Shown here in pieces: positions 5,928-12,547 of a stretch of 24,696 bases of DNA (the first letter of the stretch is position 1; each line of letters begins with the position of its first letter). This stretch comes from a virus. The position numbers and the translations under genes were made by a program. The stretch covers positions 1 to 24,696 of IMG/VR virus record IMGVR_UViG_3300025652_000517. One strand, written 5' to 3'. The notes under the pieces are model-generated. The model was given only the letters and a program-made list of their open reading frames with translations, had not been told where the DNA came from and did no database searches.

Positions 5928-6800
5928 ATGGCAGGGACAGAAATCATGGAAATGAATAACGAACTAGACAATATGGTTGCCGCTTTATCAGGCGATAACA
6001 TAGAAGAAATGATGAAGCTAACGGGTCAAGGTGGTGTCACCAACGAACGTGTGGGTCTTCCTCGTTTGAATATCAACTACGATCAGGAAACCGACGATGG
6101 TAACAACCTGACTCGTGGTGACTGGAAGATGTATGTAGATGGACGCTTTGTTTACGCAAAGGAAGTCAAGCTACGTGCGTTACTTCGGATGTATGAGTAC
6201 AGCATGTGGGATCAAGAAGCTAACGAAGGTAAGGGTGGCTTCTCTTGTAAGTCAGTCCAAAAGAATTCCTTTGGCGGTATGTTCCCTGACACGCAAGGCG
6301 GCAACAAGTGTGGTCGTTTGACTCGTGACGAAGAAGATGCAATGGATAAAGATGACATTCGTTATCTGAACTCCCGTGCGGTAGTGTGTAACCAAGTCAT
6401 CTACGGACGCATTAGCGGATCGTTTGTTGAAGGTGATGGTACTCCTGTAGAGATTGTTGATGAGCCAGTGGTCGCTTACTTCAAGCGGTCAGGGTTCAAG
6501 CCTATCTCTGACTTCATCCAAAGCTTGACTAAGCAAAACAAGCTGATGCCACATACTAATATTCTGTTGCGGACTAACAAACAAAAGAAGGGCAGTGTGA
6601 CCTACTGGACACCTATGCCTACGTTTGATAGCACAGTCCAGCTTACTTCAGAGGATCGTGAACTGATGGGAACGTTTGCCGAAACCATCAAAGGTCATAA
6701 CGAAAACGTTATGAAGAGTAACCGTGAAGCACTGAAACTTATTTCAGACGATGGTGATCTAGACCTTGCGGCGGACTTTGCTGATGCTGACGCTGCTTAA
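5928..6800 (+). CDS. Probable single-stranded DNA-binding protein
   Basis: The 290-aa protein has the layout expected of a replication SSB: a central region rich in aromatic and basic residues (for example YKFVYAKEVK-like segments near 65-80, VTYWTPMPTF near 225) and a long acidic tail ending DLDLAADFADADAA. Acidic tails of this kind in T7 gp2.5 and bacterial SSB recruit polymerase and helicase. It sits directly after the polymerase and before the nucleases, where T7-like phages often place gp2.5. Its ribosome-binding site, AAGGAGAT 9 bases before the ATG, is the strongest in the window, which fits a protein needed in quantity. No sequence motif proves the assignment. Confidence 0.6.
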   Translation: MAGTEIMEMNNELDNMVAALSGDNIEEMMKLTGQGGVTNERVGLPRLNINYDQETDDGNNLTRGDWKMYVDGRFVYAKEVKLRALLRMYEYSMWDQEANEGKGGFSCKSVQKNSFGGMFPDTQGGNKCGRLTRDEEDAMDKDDIRYLNSRAVVCNQVIYGRISGSFVEGDGTPVEIVDEPVVAYFKRSGFKPISDFIQSLTKQNKLMPHTNILLRTNKQKKGSVTYWTPMPTFDSTVQLTSEDRELMGTFAETIKGHNENVMKSNREALKLISDDGDLDLAADFADADAA

Positions 6801-6813
6801 CATACAGGACTAC

Positions 6814-7677
6814 ATGTCCAGAGCGTTGCGGGGGGAGACAAGCGTTTCCCCCGCTTCGTTATCAGAATTTACAGATGACTGTAACCACTCCGCAAAGCGA
6901 CAACTAACAGAAAGGCGTGGCGAATATCGCATACGCATGTCTGGATTGGGTCGGCCTCTTTGTCAGCAAGTCCTTGATAAACAAGGGATAAAAGAGTCTA
7001 TGCAGTACAACACACTGTTTAGATTTATGTTTGGTGACATGGTAGAGTCGTTGCTGATGTTGGTCATGCGTGAAGCAGGTGTAGATATAGTTGACTCCCA
7101 ACGACAAGTAGAACTAGAGTTGGGTGGACAAACAATCAAAGGTACACTGGATGTAATCATACGTGACGAACTTGGTGTGGAGAAAGTGTGGGATGTAAAG
7201 TCAGCAAGTGACTGGGCATACAAAAATAAATTCACTGGTTTTGGTGGGTACGATTCCATAAAGGATGACGATCCCTTTGGCTATGTTATGCAGGGCTATC
7301 TGTACTCTGCCGCAACGGGTATGCCGTTTGGTGGGTGGATAGTTGTCAACAAGTCAAGCGGCGAGGTAGCTGTAGTTGAAGCACCAGAGTGGCAAGACGA
7401 CGACAGGGAAGCTTACCTAGCTGATGCCGTAGATCGTGTCAAGTTTTTGACTAACCCTAGTGTCAAACCTTTTAAGCCGTTTCCTGATGAGTATGAAACA
7501 TACAGACGCAAAGGGGAAACGTTGCGAACTGAAAACAAAGTACTATCAAAAGAGTGCAACTTGTGTGGATATAGAAACCACTGTTGGCCTGACGCTACTC
7601 TACATCCAAAGGTAACATCACAAGCAAAGAATCCACCTATGGTATGGTATACAAAGCTAAAGCAAAAGGAACTATGA
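6814..7677 (+). CDS. Cas4/RecB-like PD-(D/E)XK exonuclease with a probable iron-sulfur cluster
   Basis: The 287-aa protein has the nuclease motifs in order: GDMVE (E78), GTLDV (D113), WDVKS (D127-x-K129) and VMQGYLYS (Q160, Y162). Cysteines fit the Cas4/AddB cluster pattern, with one near the N-terminus (C23 in FTDDCN) and three near the C-terminus as C248-x2-C251-x5-C257. I chose the ATG at 6814, which follows AGGA at 5 bases. Upstream ATGs at 6766 and 6784 lie inside the preceding gene's acidic tail. In phages such enzymes resect DNA ends for recombination or degrade host DNA. It takes the place of T7 gp6 exonuclease in this operon. Confidence 0.82.
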   Translation: MSRALRGETSVSPASLSEFTDDCNHSAKRQLTERRGEYRIRMSGLGRPLCQQVLDKQGIKESMQYNTLFRFMFGDMVESLLMLVMREAGVDIVDSQRQVELELGGQTIKGTLDVIIRDELGVEKVWDVKSASDWAYKNKFTGFGGYDSIKDDDPFGYVMQGYLYSAATGMPFGGWIVVNKSSGEVAVVEAPEWQDDDREAYLADAVDRVKFLTNPSVKPFKPFPDEYETYRRKGETLRTENKVLSKECNLCGYRNHCWPDATLHPKVTSQAKNPPMVWYTKLKQKEL

Positions 7678-7678
7678 T

Positions 7679-8059
7679 GTGCCTTATATATTTGTAGAAG
7701 ACTACGAAATTGACCTAATCACTATGAACAAAGACTTGCATCACATCTACATTGAATCCCACAGGGGTGAAGGTGGAGAGCGTAATGCAATACAACTGCG
7801 ACAGAACGAGCGTGGTCTTCCTTTGACTTTGCGTGAGAACTTTACGATGGGTGGTGACCTGTCATCCAACACAGAGAAGCGTGACATCACTACGCTGGAA
7901 CTAGAATTTCAAACAATAGGCAGACTGTCACATGCAGGAGTCAATGTATGCGTCCCATTGAATCGCCTGACAAGCGAACTTTATACAGTAAAAAAACTTT
8001 CCCCCAAAGTGGGAGAGTACGTACTAAAAAGAATGGGATCAATAGGGATGGAACTATGA
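7679..8059 (+). CDS. Hypothetical 126-aa protein, GTG start
   Basis: The frame opens with GTG at 7679, 1 base after the nuclease stop, with AAGGA at 8 bases. ATGs nearby are out of frame, and the first in-frame ATG (7724) lacks a signal. The start MPYIFVEDYEIDLITM and the alternating beta-like middle give no recognisable fold. It ends in ATGA overlap with endonuclease I. A role is not evident beyond membership of the DNA-metabolism operon. Confidence 0.65.
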   Translation: MPYIFVEDYEIDLITMNKDLHHIYIESHRGEGGERNAIQLRQNERGLPLTLRENFTMGGDLSSNTEKRDITTLELEFQTIGRLSHAGVNVCVPLNRLTSELYTVKKLSPKVGEYVLKRMGSIGMEL

Positions 8060-8454
8060 AAAGAAGTTCCGCAAACAAAGCGGGGTTTCGATCTAACTTT
8101 GAACTGGGCATCGCTAGGGCGTTGGGTAACAGTGCAATACCCTACGAGTATGAAAACATAAAGCTGACGTACATACCCAAGCCTCGCACATACACTCCCG
8201 ACTTTCATTTAATAGAACAAGACATACTGATAGAAGCAAAGGGGTTCTTTGACAAGTCAGACCGCGTCAAGATGCAACTGGTAAAAGAACAGTATCCTGA
8301 CTTAGACATACGTATTGTTTTCCAAAATGCAAAGAATAAGATTTACAAGGGTAGCAAAACTACGTACGGTGCTTGGGCTACACGCTACGGATTTGAATGG
8401 GCAGAAGGTAGCATCCCAGAGGAGTGGATCAAAAATGACAATAGACGAAAGTGA
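8056..8454 (+). CDS. T7-type endonuclease I (Holliday-junction resolvase)
   Basis: The 132-aa protein closely follows T7 gp3. It has E16 in the N-terminal helix, YTPDF (D49), ILIEAKG (E60, K62), then LDIRIVFQNAKNKIYKGS and WATRYGF, and PEEWIK near the end, each with a clear counterpart in T7 gp3. T7 gp3 cuts branched DNA and helps to degrade host DNA and mature replicating concatemers. The ATG at 8056 (ATGA overlap with the previous stop) is chosen over 7948, which would run through the preceding gene. Length is near that of T7 gp3 (149 aa), with a shorter C-terminus. Confidence 0.92.
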   Translation: MKRSSANKAGFRSNFELGIARALGNSAIPYEYENIKLTYIPKPRTYTPDFHLIEQDILIEAKGFFDKSDRVKMQLVKEQYPDLDIRIVFQNAKNKIYKGSKTTYGAWATRYGFEWAEGSIPEEWIKNDNRRK

Positions 8455-8770
8455 ATACGAAAAAGCCAGCCTACTACCTAACAGGTGGTACGTCATACTA
8501 CGTAAAGTAGATGAAGATAGCTTTGCCATAGCATCGTACGACACCACACTAGATGACGATCAAGACTTTTACGAAGCAGGTACTGTAGTTACTAACGGAG
8601 TCATGGAGTTGATAGAGTCTGACTTTGAACGTGTGGTGGATGCAGGTCTAGCCCGTCTAGCCTTTAATGAAATAAAAGAAGACATGCTGGCTGACGAAGA
8701 AAACGAAGAAGTGGTAAAGAAGCACGAAGGTAACAACGTAGTTAAGGTAGACTTTGGAGCCAAGCAATGA
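8435..8770 (+). CDS. Hypothetical acidic 111-aa protein
   Basis: The ATG at 8435 follows AGGAG at about 11 bases and overlaps the endonuclease I gene by 20 bases. The upstream ATG at 8315 lies in the middle of that gene and is unlikely. The product is very acidic, with clusters such as TLDDDQDFYEAG and LADEENEEVVKK, and has a beta-like start (NRWYVILRKVDEDSFAIAS). It has no cysteine or membrane segment. It might be a protein-interaction or DNA-mimic type protein, but nothing specific supports a function. Confidence 0.65.
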   Translation: MTIDESEYEKASLLPNRWYVILRKVDEDSFAIASYDTTLDDDQDFYEAGTVVTNGVMELIESDFERVVDAGLARLAFNEIKEDMLADEENEEVVKKHEGNNVVKVDFGAKQ

Positions 8771-9090
8771 CAACGATGAACGACTATCAAGTACAGGCTC
8801 GTAAGACAGCTATCTACCCAGCCAACGCAAAGATAACTTACCCTGCGCTTGGGCTTGCTGGTGAAGCAGGTGAGGTGGCAGACAAAGTAAAGAAGATTAT
8901 ACGTGACGACAAAGACACACCAGAGTACCGCACTGAAATTGCCAAAGAGATAGGTGACGTGTTGTGGTACTGTGCTGTATTGGCTGACGACTTAGGATAT
9001 GACCTTCAACAGATTGCAGACATGAACATTTGGAAGTTGAAAGAGCGTATGACAAGTGGTAAGATACGCGGAGATGGTGACAACAGATGA
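8767..9090 (+). CDS. MazG-like nucleotide pyrophosphohydrolase
   Basis: The 107-aa protein shows the MazG/all-alpha NTP pyrophosphatase signature. LAGEAGEVADKVKK provides the first Glu pair (E33, E36) and EIAKEIGDVLWY the second metal-binding set (E61, D64). Family members hydrolyse (d)NTPs to monophosphates, and phage versions have been linked to nucleotide recycling and to lowering ppGpp. The gene starts by ATGA overlap with the preceding frame and leads into the DUF3310 and ribonucleotide reductase genes, forming a nucleotide-metabolism block. Confidence 0.85.
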   Translation: MTTMNDYQVQARKTAIYPANAKITYPALGLAGEAGEVADKVKKIIRDDKDTPEYRTEIAKEIGDVLWYCAVLADDLGYDLQQIADMNIWKLKERMTSGKIRGDGDNR

Positions 9091-9332
9091 GGCACGAGCA
9101 GTACATGAAAGAGAAAGCAGACAATGTCAACAACCCGCCACACTACAATAAAGCAGGTATTGAGTGCATTGAAGCAATCGCGGCGGCGACAGGCGATGGG
9201 TTCCAATACTACCTGCAAGGAAACATTATCAAGTACCTCTGGCGATACCGATACAAAAACGGAAACGAAGACCTTAAAAAAGCCCAGTGGTACCTAAACA
9301 GATTGATAGAAGAGAGAGATACAAATGAATAA
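9087..9332 (+). CDS. DUF3310 protein (T7 gp1.7-like nucleotide kinase family)
   Basis: The 81-aa protein has the DUF3310 hallmarks: NPPHY (16-20), then GNIIKYLWRYRYKNGN (45-60) and EDLKKAQWYLNRLI (61-74). From memory, the same core occurs in T7 gp1.7, which phosphorylates dTMP and dGMP. This protein is shorter than gp1.7, so kinase activity is not assured. It is joined by ATGA to the MazG gene and overlaps the reductase gene by 8 bases, which supports a role in nucleotide supply. Confidence 0.82.
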   Translation: MRHEQYMKEKADNVNNPPHYNKAGIECIEAIAAATGDGFQYYLQGNIIKYLWRYRYKNGNEDLKKAQWYLNRLIEERDTNE

Positions 9333-11253
9333 TTCACTACCAACACCATACCAAGAGTTTATCCACAAGTCACGTTACGCCCGTTGGAAAGAAGACCAAC
9401 AACGCCGCGAGAACTGGGGCGAGACAGTAGCAAGATACTTTGACTACATGCAGGAGCATCTAAAGAACAACCACGCCTACACCCTTCCTAGCACGTTGCG
9501 TAACGAACTAGAGAACGCGGTGCTGGGACTAGAGGTCATGCCATCTATGCGGGCTATGATGACTTCGGGTGATGCCCTAGACCGTGACAACGTGTGTGGC
9601 TACAACTGTTCGTACATCCCTGTTGACAGCCCCCGTTCGTTCGATGAGTGCATGTACATTCTTATGTGTGGTACAGGTGTGGGCTTCTCTGTTGAGCGTG
9701 AGAACGTAGATAAGTTACCCACCATTTCAGACAACTTCCACGATTCAGACACTGTCATCAAAGTCGGTGACAGCAAGCCCGGATGGGCAAAGGCTTACCG
9801 TGAGTTGATTGCGTTGTTGTATGCTGGGCAGGTACCACAGATAGATGTGTCTGTTGTACGTCCTGCTGGTGAACGCCTCAAGATAATGGGTGGACGTGCA
9901 TCAGGGCCGCAACCGCTGGTCGAACTGTTTAACTTCACTATTGAAACATTTAAAAAGGCACGGGGACGCAAGCTGTTTCCTATAGAATGCCACGACTTGA
10001 TGTGTAAGGTAGGCGAGATTGTAGTCGTGGGCGGCGTACGTCGTAGCGCACTGATTAGCCTGTCTAACTTGAACGATGACCAGATGGCACACGCTAAGTC
10101 AGGTATGTGGTGGGAGAACGAACCGCAACGTGCGTTGGCTAACAACTCTGTAGCCTACAAAGGTAAACCAGAGATGGGTACGTTTATGCGTGAGTGGGTG
10201 TCCCTGTACGAATCTAAGTCAGGTGAGCGTGGTATATTTAATCGTCAAGCTGCTGACATACAGGTAGGTCGCAACGAACGCCGTGAGCAAGGTCACATGT
10301 GGGGAACTAACCCGTGTTCGGAGATAGTGCTACGCCCATACCAATTTTGTAATTTGTCAGAGGTGGTAGTGCGTGAATCAGACAGCTTAGACTCACTTAA
10401 ACGTAAGGTGCGTCTGTCTACTATACTAGGCACGTTCCAGTCTACGCTGACCAACTTCAAGTACCTGCGTAACATCTGGAAAAAGAACACAGAAGAAGAG
10501 CGTCTGCTGGGTGTGTCACTGACAGGCATCATGGATCATGCCGTGTTGTCAAAGAATGTGGACAGCAAAAGATGGCTAGAGGATATGAAGAACGAAGCTG
10601 TCAAGGTAAACAAGAAATACGCAGAAGTGCTGGGCGTACCACAGTCTGCGGCTATCACCTGTGTGAAGCCTAGTGGTACTGTGTCTCAACTTGTCGATGC
10701 CGCCAGTGGTATCCACGCTCGTCACAATCCACACTACATACGTACAGTACGTGGGGATAACAAAGACCCGTTGACACAGTTCCTTATTGATTCGGGTGTG
10801 CCAGCAGAGCGTGACGTGATGAAGCCTGACTCAACAACCGTGTTTAGCTTCCCAATGGAATCACCAAAGGGTGCAGTCACACGCACTGAAATGACAGCCA
10901 TAGAACAGCTAGAGTTGTGGAAGACCTATGCCCTGCACTGGTGTGAACACAAGCCATCCATCACTGTGTCTGTAAAAGAAGAAGAGTGGATGGAAGTGGG
11001 TGCGTGGGTGTACGAAAACTTTGATGTGGCATCCGGTGTGTCCTTTTTGCCATTCAGTGACCACACGTACCAACAGGCACCATACCAAGACATAGAGCCT
11101 GATGACTACCTAGAGTGGAAGGAAAGGATGACGTACGTTAACATTGACTGGTCACGCCTTACTGACTTTGAAAAAGAGGACAACACCACAGGTTCGCGGG
11201 AACTGGCGTGTACTGCAGGTGTGTGTGAAGTGGTTGACCTCAATGCCGCCTAA
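9325..11253 (+). CDS. Class II (adenosylcobalamin-dependent) ribonucleotide reductase
   Basis: The 642-aa protein reduces ribonucleotides to deoxyribonucleotides for phage DNA synthesis. The active-site loop NPCSEI gives the thiyl-radical Cys331 and Glu333. The reducing pair is an N-terminal Cys (C91 in VCGYNC, C95 nearby) and C342. The 11-residue spacing of C331 to C342 equals that of C408/C419 in the Lactobacillus leichmannii monomeric enzyme. The C-terminal shuttle pair is C629-x4-C634. No separate radical-generating small subunit is nearby, in line with a monomeric B12-dependent enzyme. It needs host cobalamin and a thioredoxin, and no thioredoxin gene is in the window. Confidence 0.92.
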   Translation: MNNSLPTPYQEFIHKSRYARWKEDQQRRENWGETVARYFDYMQEHLKNNHAYTLPSTLRNELENAVLGLEVMPSMRAMMTSGDALDRDNVCGYNCSYIPVDSPRSFDECMYILMCGTGVGFSVERENVDKLPTISDNFHDSDTVIKVGDSKPGWAKAYRELIALLYAGQVPQIDVSVVRPAGERLKIMGGRASGPQPLVELFNFTIETFKKARGRKLFPIECHDLMCKVGEIVVVGGVRRSALISLSNLNDDQMAHAKSGMWWENEPQRALANNSVAYKGKPEMGTFMREWVSLYESKSGERGIFNRQAADIQVGRNERREQGHMWGTNPCSEIVLRPYQFCNLSEVVVRESDSLDSLKRKVRLSTILGTFQSTLTNFKYLRNIWKKNTEEERLLGVSLTGIMDHAVLSKNVDSKRWLEDMKNEAVKVNKKYAEVLGVPQSAAITCVKPSGTVSQLVDAASGIHARHNPHYIRTVRGDNKDPLTQFLIDSGVPAERDVMKPDSTTVFSFPMESPKGAVTRTEMTAIEQLELWKTYALHWCEHKPSITVSVKEEEWMEVGAWVYENFDVASGVSFLPFSDHTYQQAPYQDIEPDDYLEWKERMTYVNIDWSRLTDFEKEDNTTGSRELACTAGVCEVVDLNAA

Positions 11254-11386
11254 AGAAAAGAAACCACTTGTTTGGAAGCGGGGAAAGGATTATCTTATCT
11301 ACAATCCACCCCGCAAGTCAGAACAGTGGGACGAGTGGCAACGAGTTAAACAGAAACACGAGGAGAAGCAAAATAATGAAAAGTGA
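11243..11386 (+). CDS. Small 47-aa basic protein, unknown function
   Basis: The ATG at 11243 overlaps the end of the reductase gene by 11 bases and the frame closes with TGA at 11386, overlapping the next gene. The product starts MPPKEKKPLVWKRGKDYLIY and has Trp-rich and Glu/Lys-rich parts (SEQWDEWQRVKQKHEEK). The longer frame starting at 11144 runs inside the reductase and is not credible. No family recognised. Confidence 0.5.
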   Translation: MPPKEKKPLVWKRGKDYLIYNPPRKSEQWDEWQRVKQKHEEKQNNEK

Positions 11387-11579
11387 CACTATAAATATAA
11401 ATGACAAAGAACACAAAGTGGAAGACTTTGATTCAGTACAGAAGTACTATGTGCTACACATCGAAGACTTAGACACTCGTATTCGCAAACTAAACTTTGA
11501 GTTGGATGAGATGCGGGCGGCACGGGAATACTTTGGACAGTCGCTTGCAAATTCTTTGCAGGAACAGACTGATGATTGA
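11376..11579 (+). CDS. Small 67-aa coiled-coil protein
   Basis: The ATG at 11376 is preceded by GAGGAGA, and the frame runs to TGA at 11579. Residues 15-60 form a long charged helix with heptad-like Leu/Ile positions (YVLHIEDLDTRIRKLNFELD), suggesting a dimeric coiled coil. There are no catalytic motifs. It overlaps its neighbours on both sides by a few bases. Function unknown. Confidence 0.6.
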   Translation: MKSDTININDKEHKVEDFDSVQKYYVLHIEDLDTRIRKLNFELDEMRAAREYFGQSLANSLQEQTDD

Positions 11580-12060
11580 AGTCAAGATAACACCTGAACT
11601 GATACAACGCGCACGTAAAAAAACTGCCACTGTAGGTAATCTACAGGGCAGCATTACGGGTAGCCTTAGTCATGTGGTGGGTGCTATAGGCGAGATCATT
11701 GTAGCCGACGCTATAGGTGCAGACGAATCTAACACCTACGACTACGATTTAGTTAGGGACGGGGAGCGTATAGACGTAAAGACCAAACGCTGCAACACCC
11801 GCCCCTTTCCACACTATGACTGTTCGGTGGCTGCACACGGGACCAAACAAGATTGTGACAGTTATGTGTTTGTACGAATCTTGACCGATTCATCACGAGC
11901 GTGGATACTAGGTTCTATTCCAAAACAAGACTTTTACACAAAGGCAACTAAACATAGACGCGGTGACGTAGACCCTGCCAACGGCTTTACATTCAAAGCT
12001 GATTGCTACAACCTACAAATAAGCGAGTTATCTGATGTCAAAAAAAGCATCTCTATTTAA
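11572..12060 (+). CDS. Probable PD-(D/E)XK-type nuclease-like protein
   Basis: The 162-aa protein has a pattern like the PD-(D/E)XK fold: GAIGEIIVADAIG (E41 on a helix), then YDYDLV (D57, D59) and RIDVKTK (D68-x-K70). This motif spacing is typical of small restriction-like or resolvase-like enzymes. Four Cys (C74, C84, C95, C145) and several His (H81, H89, H128) could bind a metal. The ATG at 11572 follows AGGAAC and overlaps the previous stop. It might act in host DNA breakdown or end processing. Assignment rests on motif order only. Confidence 0.5.
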   Translation: MIEVKITPELIQRARKKTATVGNLQGSITGSLSHVVGAIGEIIVADAIGADESNTYDYDLVRDGERIDVKTKRCNTRPFPHYDCSVAAHGTKQDCDSYVFVRILTDSSRAWILGSIPKQDFYTKATKHRRGDVDPANGFTFKADCYNLQISELSDVKKSISI

Positions 12061-12250
12061 ATTTGAAGCAAACCTTTTGCCCAACGGAAAGGTCGAGTTG
12101 CTGTCTGAATCAGTCAAGCCCGAAGAGTTTGAAGCAGTGATGAACAAGGGGATGCCGGAGTACGATGGTTCGCACTCAATAGCATCCCTGTTACGTTATC
12201 TGCAATCGTGGTCTAACGAAGCGTTGGAGAAGTCAACTAGGTACGTCTAA
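12035..12250 (+). CDS. Hypothetical 71-aa protein, last gene of the rightward operon
   Basis: The ATG at 12035 overlaps the previous gene by 26 bases. The frame ends with TAA at 12250, whose bases are shared with the stop of the convergent Met-rich gene. The product has a beta-like start (LFKFEANLLPNGKVELLSES) and a helical end (ASLLRYLQSWSNEALEKS). The ribosome-binding site is weak, so translational coupling is likely. No family recognised. Confidence 0.6.
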   Translation: MSKKASLFKFEANLLPNGKVELLSESVKPEEFEAVMNKGMPEYDGSHSIASLLRYLQSWSNEALEKSTRYV

Positions 12251-12528
12251 CTTTTGCCCTTGCCATCAGCGGCGTAGAACGGAACCATTTTTCCGGCTTT
12301 GTTCTTTACCATCTTTAGGCTACCACCGTCTGCCATCTTCATCATCGGCTTCTGCATCATCTGATTCTGCATCATGTTCTGTTGACCCTGTGTGGATGTC
12401 ATCATGCCCCCCGCTTGTGCTTTCTTGCGGGGTTTTTTTGTTGCCATGCCGCCGTACATCATTGGCTTGCGCTTTGCAGCACCGCCGTACATCATGCCTT
12501 TGCGTTGTCCGTTAGTATATGTCTTCAT
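12247..12528 (-). CDS. Met/Lys/Gly-rich low-complexity protein, unknown virion-linked gene
   Basis: The 93-aa product is 18% Met (17 residues, mostly as MM pairs) and about 20% Lys/Arg with only two acidic residues, so it is extremely basic. GMMYGG recurs in an 11-residue repeat (12-16 and 23-27), followed by QNMMQNQMMQKPMMKM. GGAGAAATCAA just before the ATG at 12528 is a strong ribosome-binding site. It is the last gene of the leftward virion operon, 19 bases after the 1662-aa gene. From memory, similar small MMYGG-type proteins occur in marine phages without known function. It could be a disordered packaged peptide, but that is inference. Confidence 0.75.
   Translation of the reverse strand: MKTYTNGQRKGMMYGGAAKRKPMMYGGMATKKPRKKAQAGGMMTSTQGQQNMMQNQMMQKPMMKMADGGSLKMVKNKAGKMVPFYAADGKGKS
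12409..12439 (+). terminator. Rightward intrinsic terminator, antisense inside the Met-rich gene
   Basis: CCCCGC (12409-12414) and GCGGGG (12427-12432) form a perfect 6-bp GC-rich stem with a 12-base loop, followed at once by seven T residues (12433-12439). It lies about 160 bases beyond the last rightward gene and reads correctly only in the rightward direction. On the other strand the same bases encode the Lys/Pro-rich KKPRKKAQAGG region. Confidence 0.7.
12451..12495. repeat. Direct repeat GCCGTACATCAT, 33-base period
   Basis: The 12-base word occurs at 12451-12462 and 12484-12495. It encodes the repeated MMYGG peptide of the Met-rich gene. The exact 33-base spacing (11 codons) suggests a small internal duplication. 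Confidence 0.75.
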
Positions 12529-12547
12529 TTGATTTCTCCAATTATAT

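Noticed and set aside
12038-12066. Possible leftward terminator (T-run with GCTTC/GATGC stem) past the end of the virion operon
   Set aside because: The stem has only four pairs with a mismatch and an AT-rich loop, so it is too weak to call.
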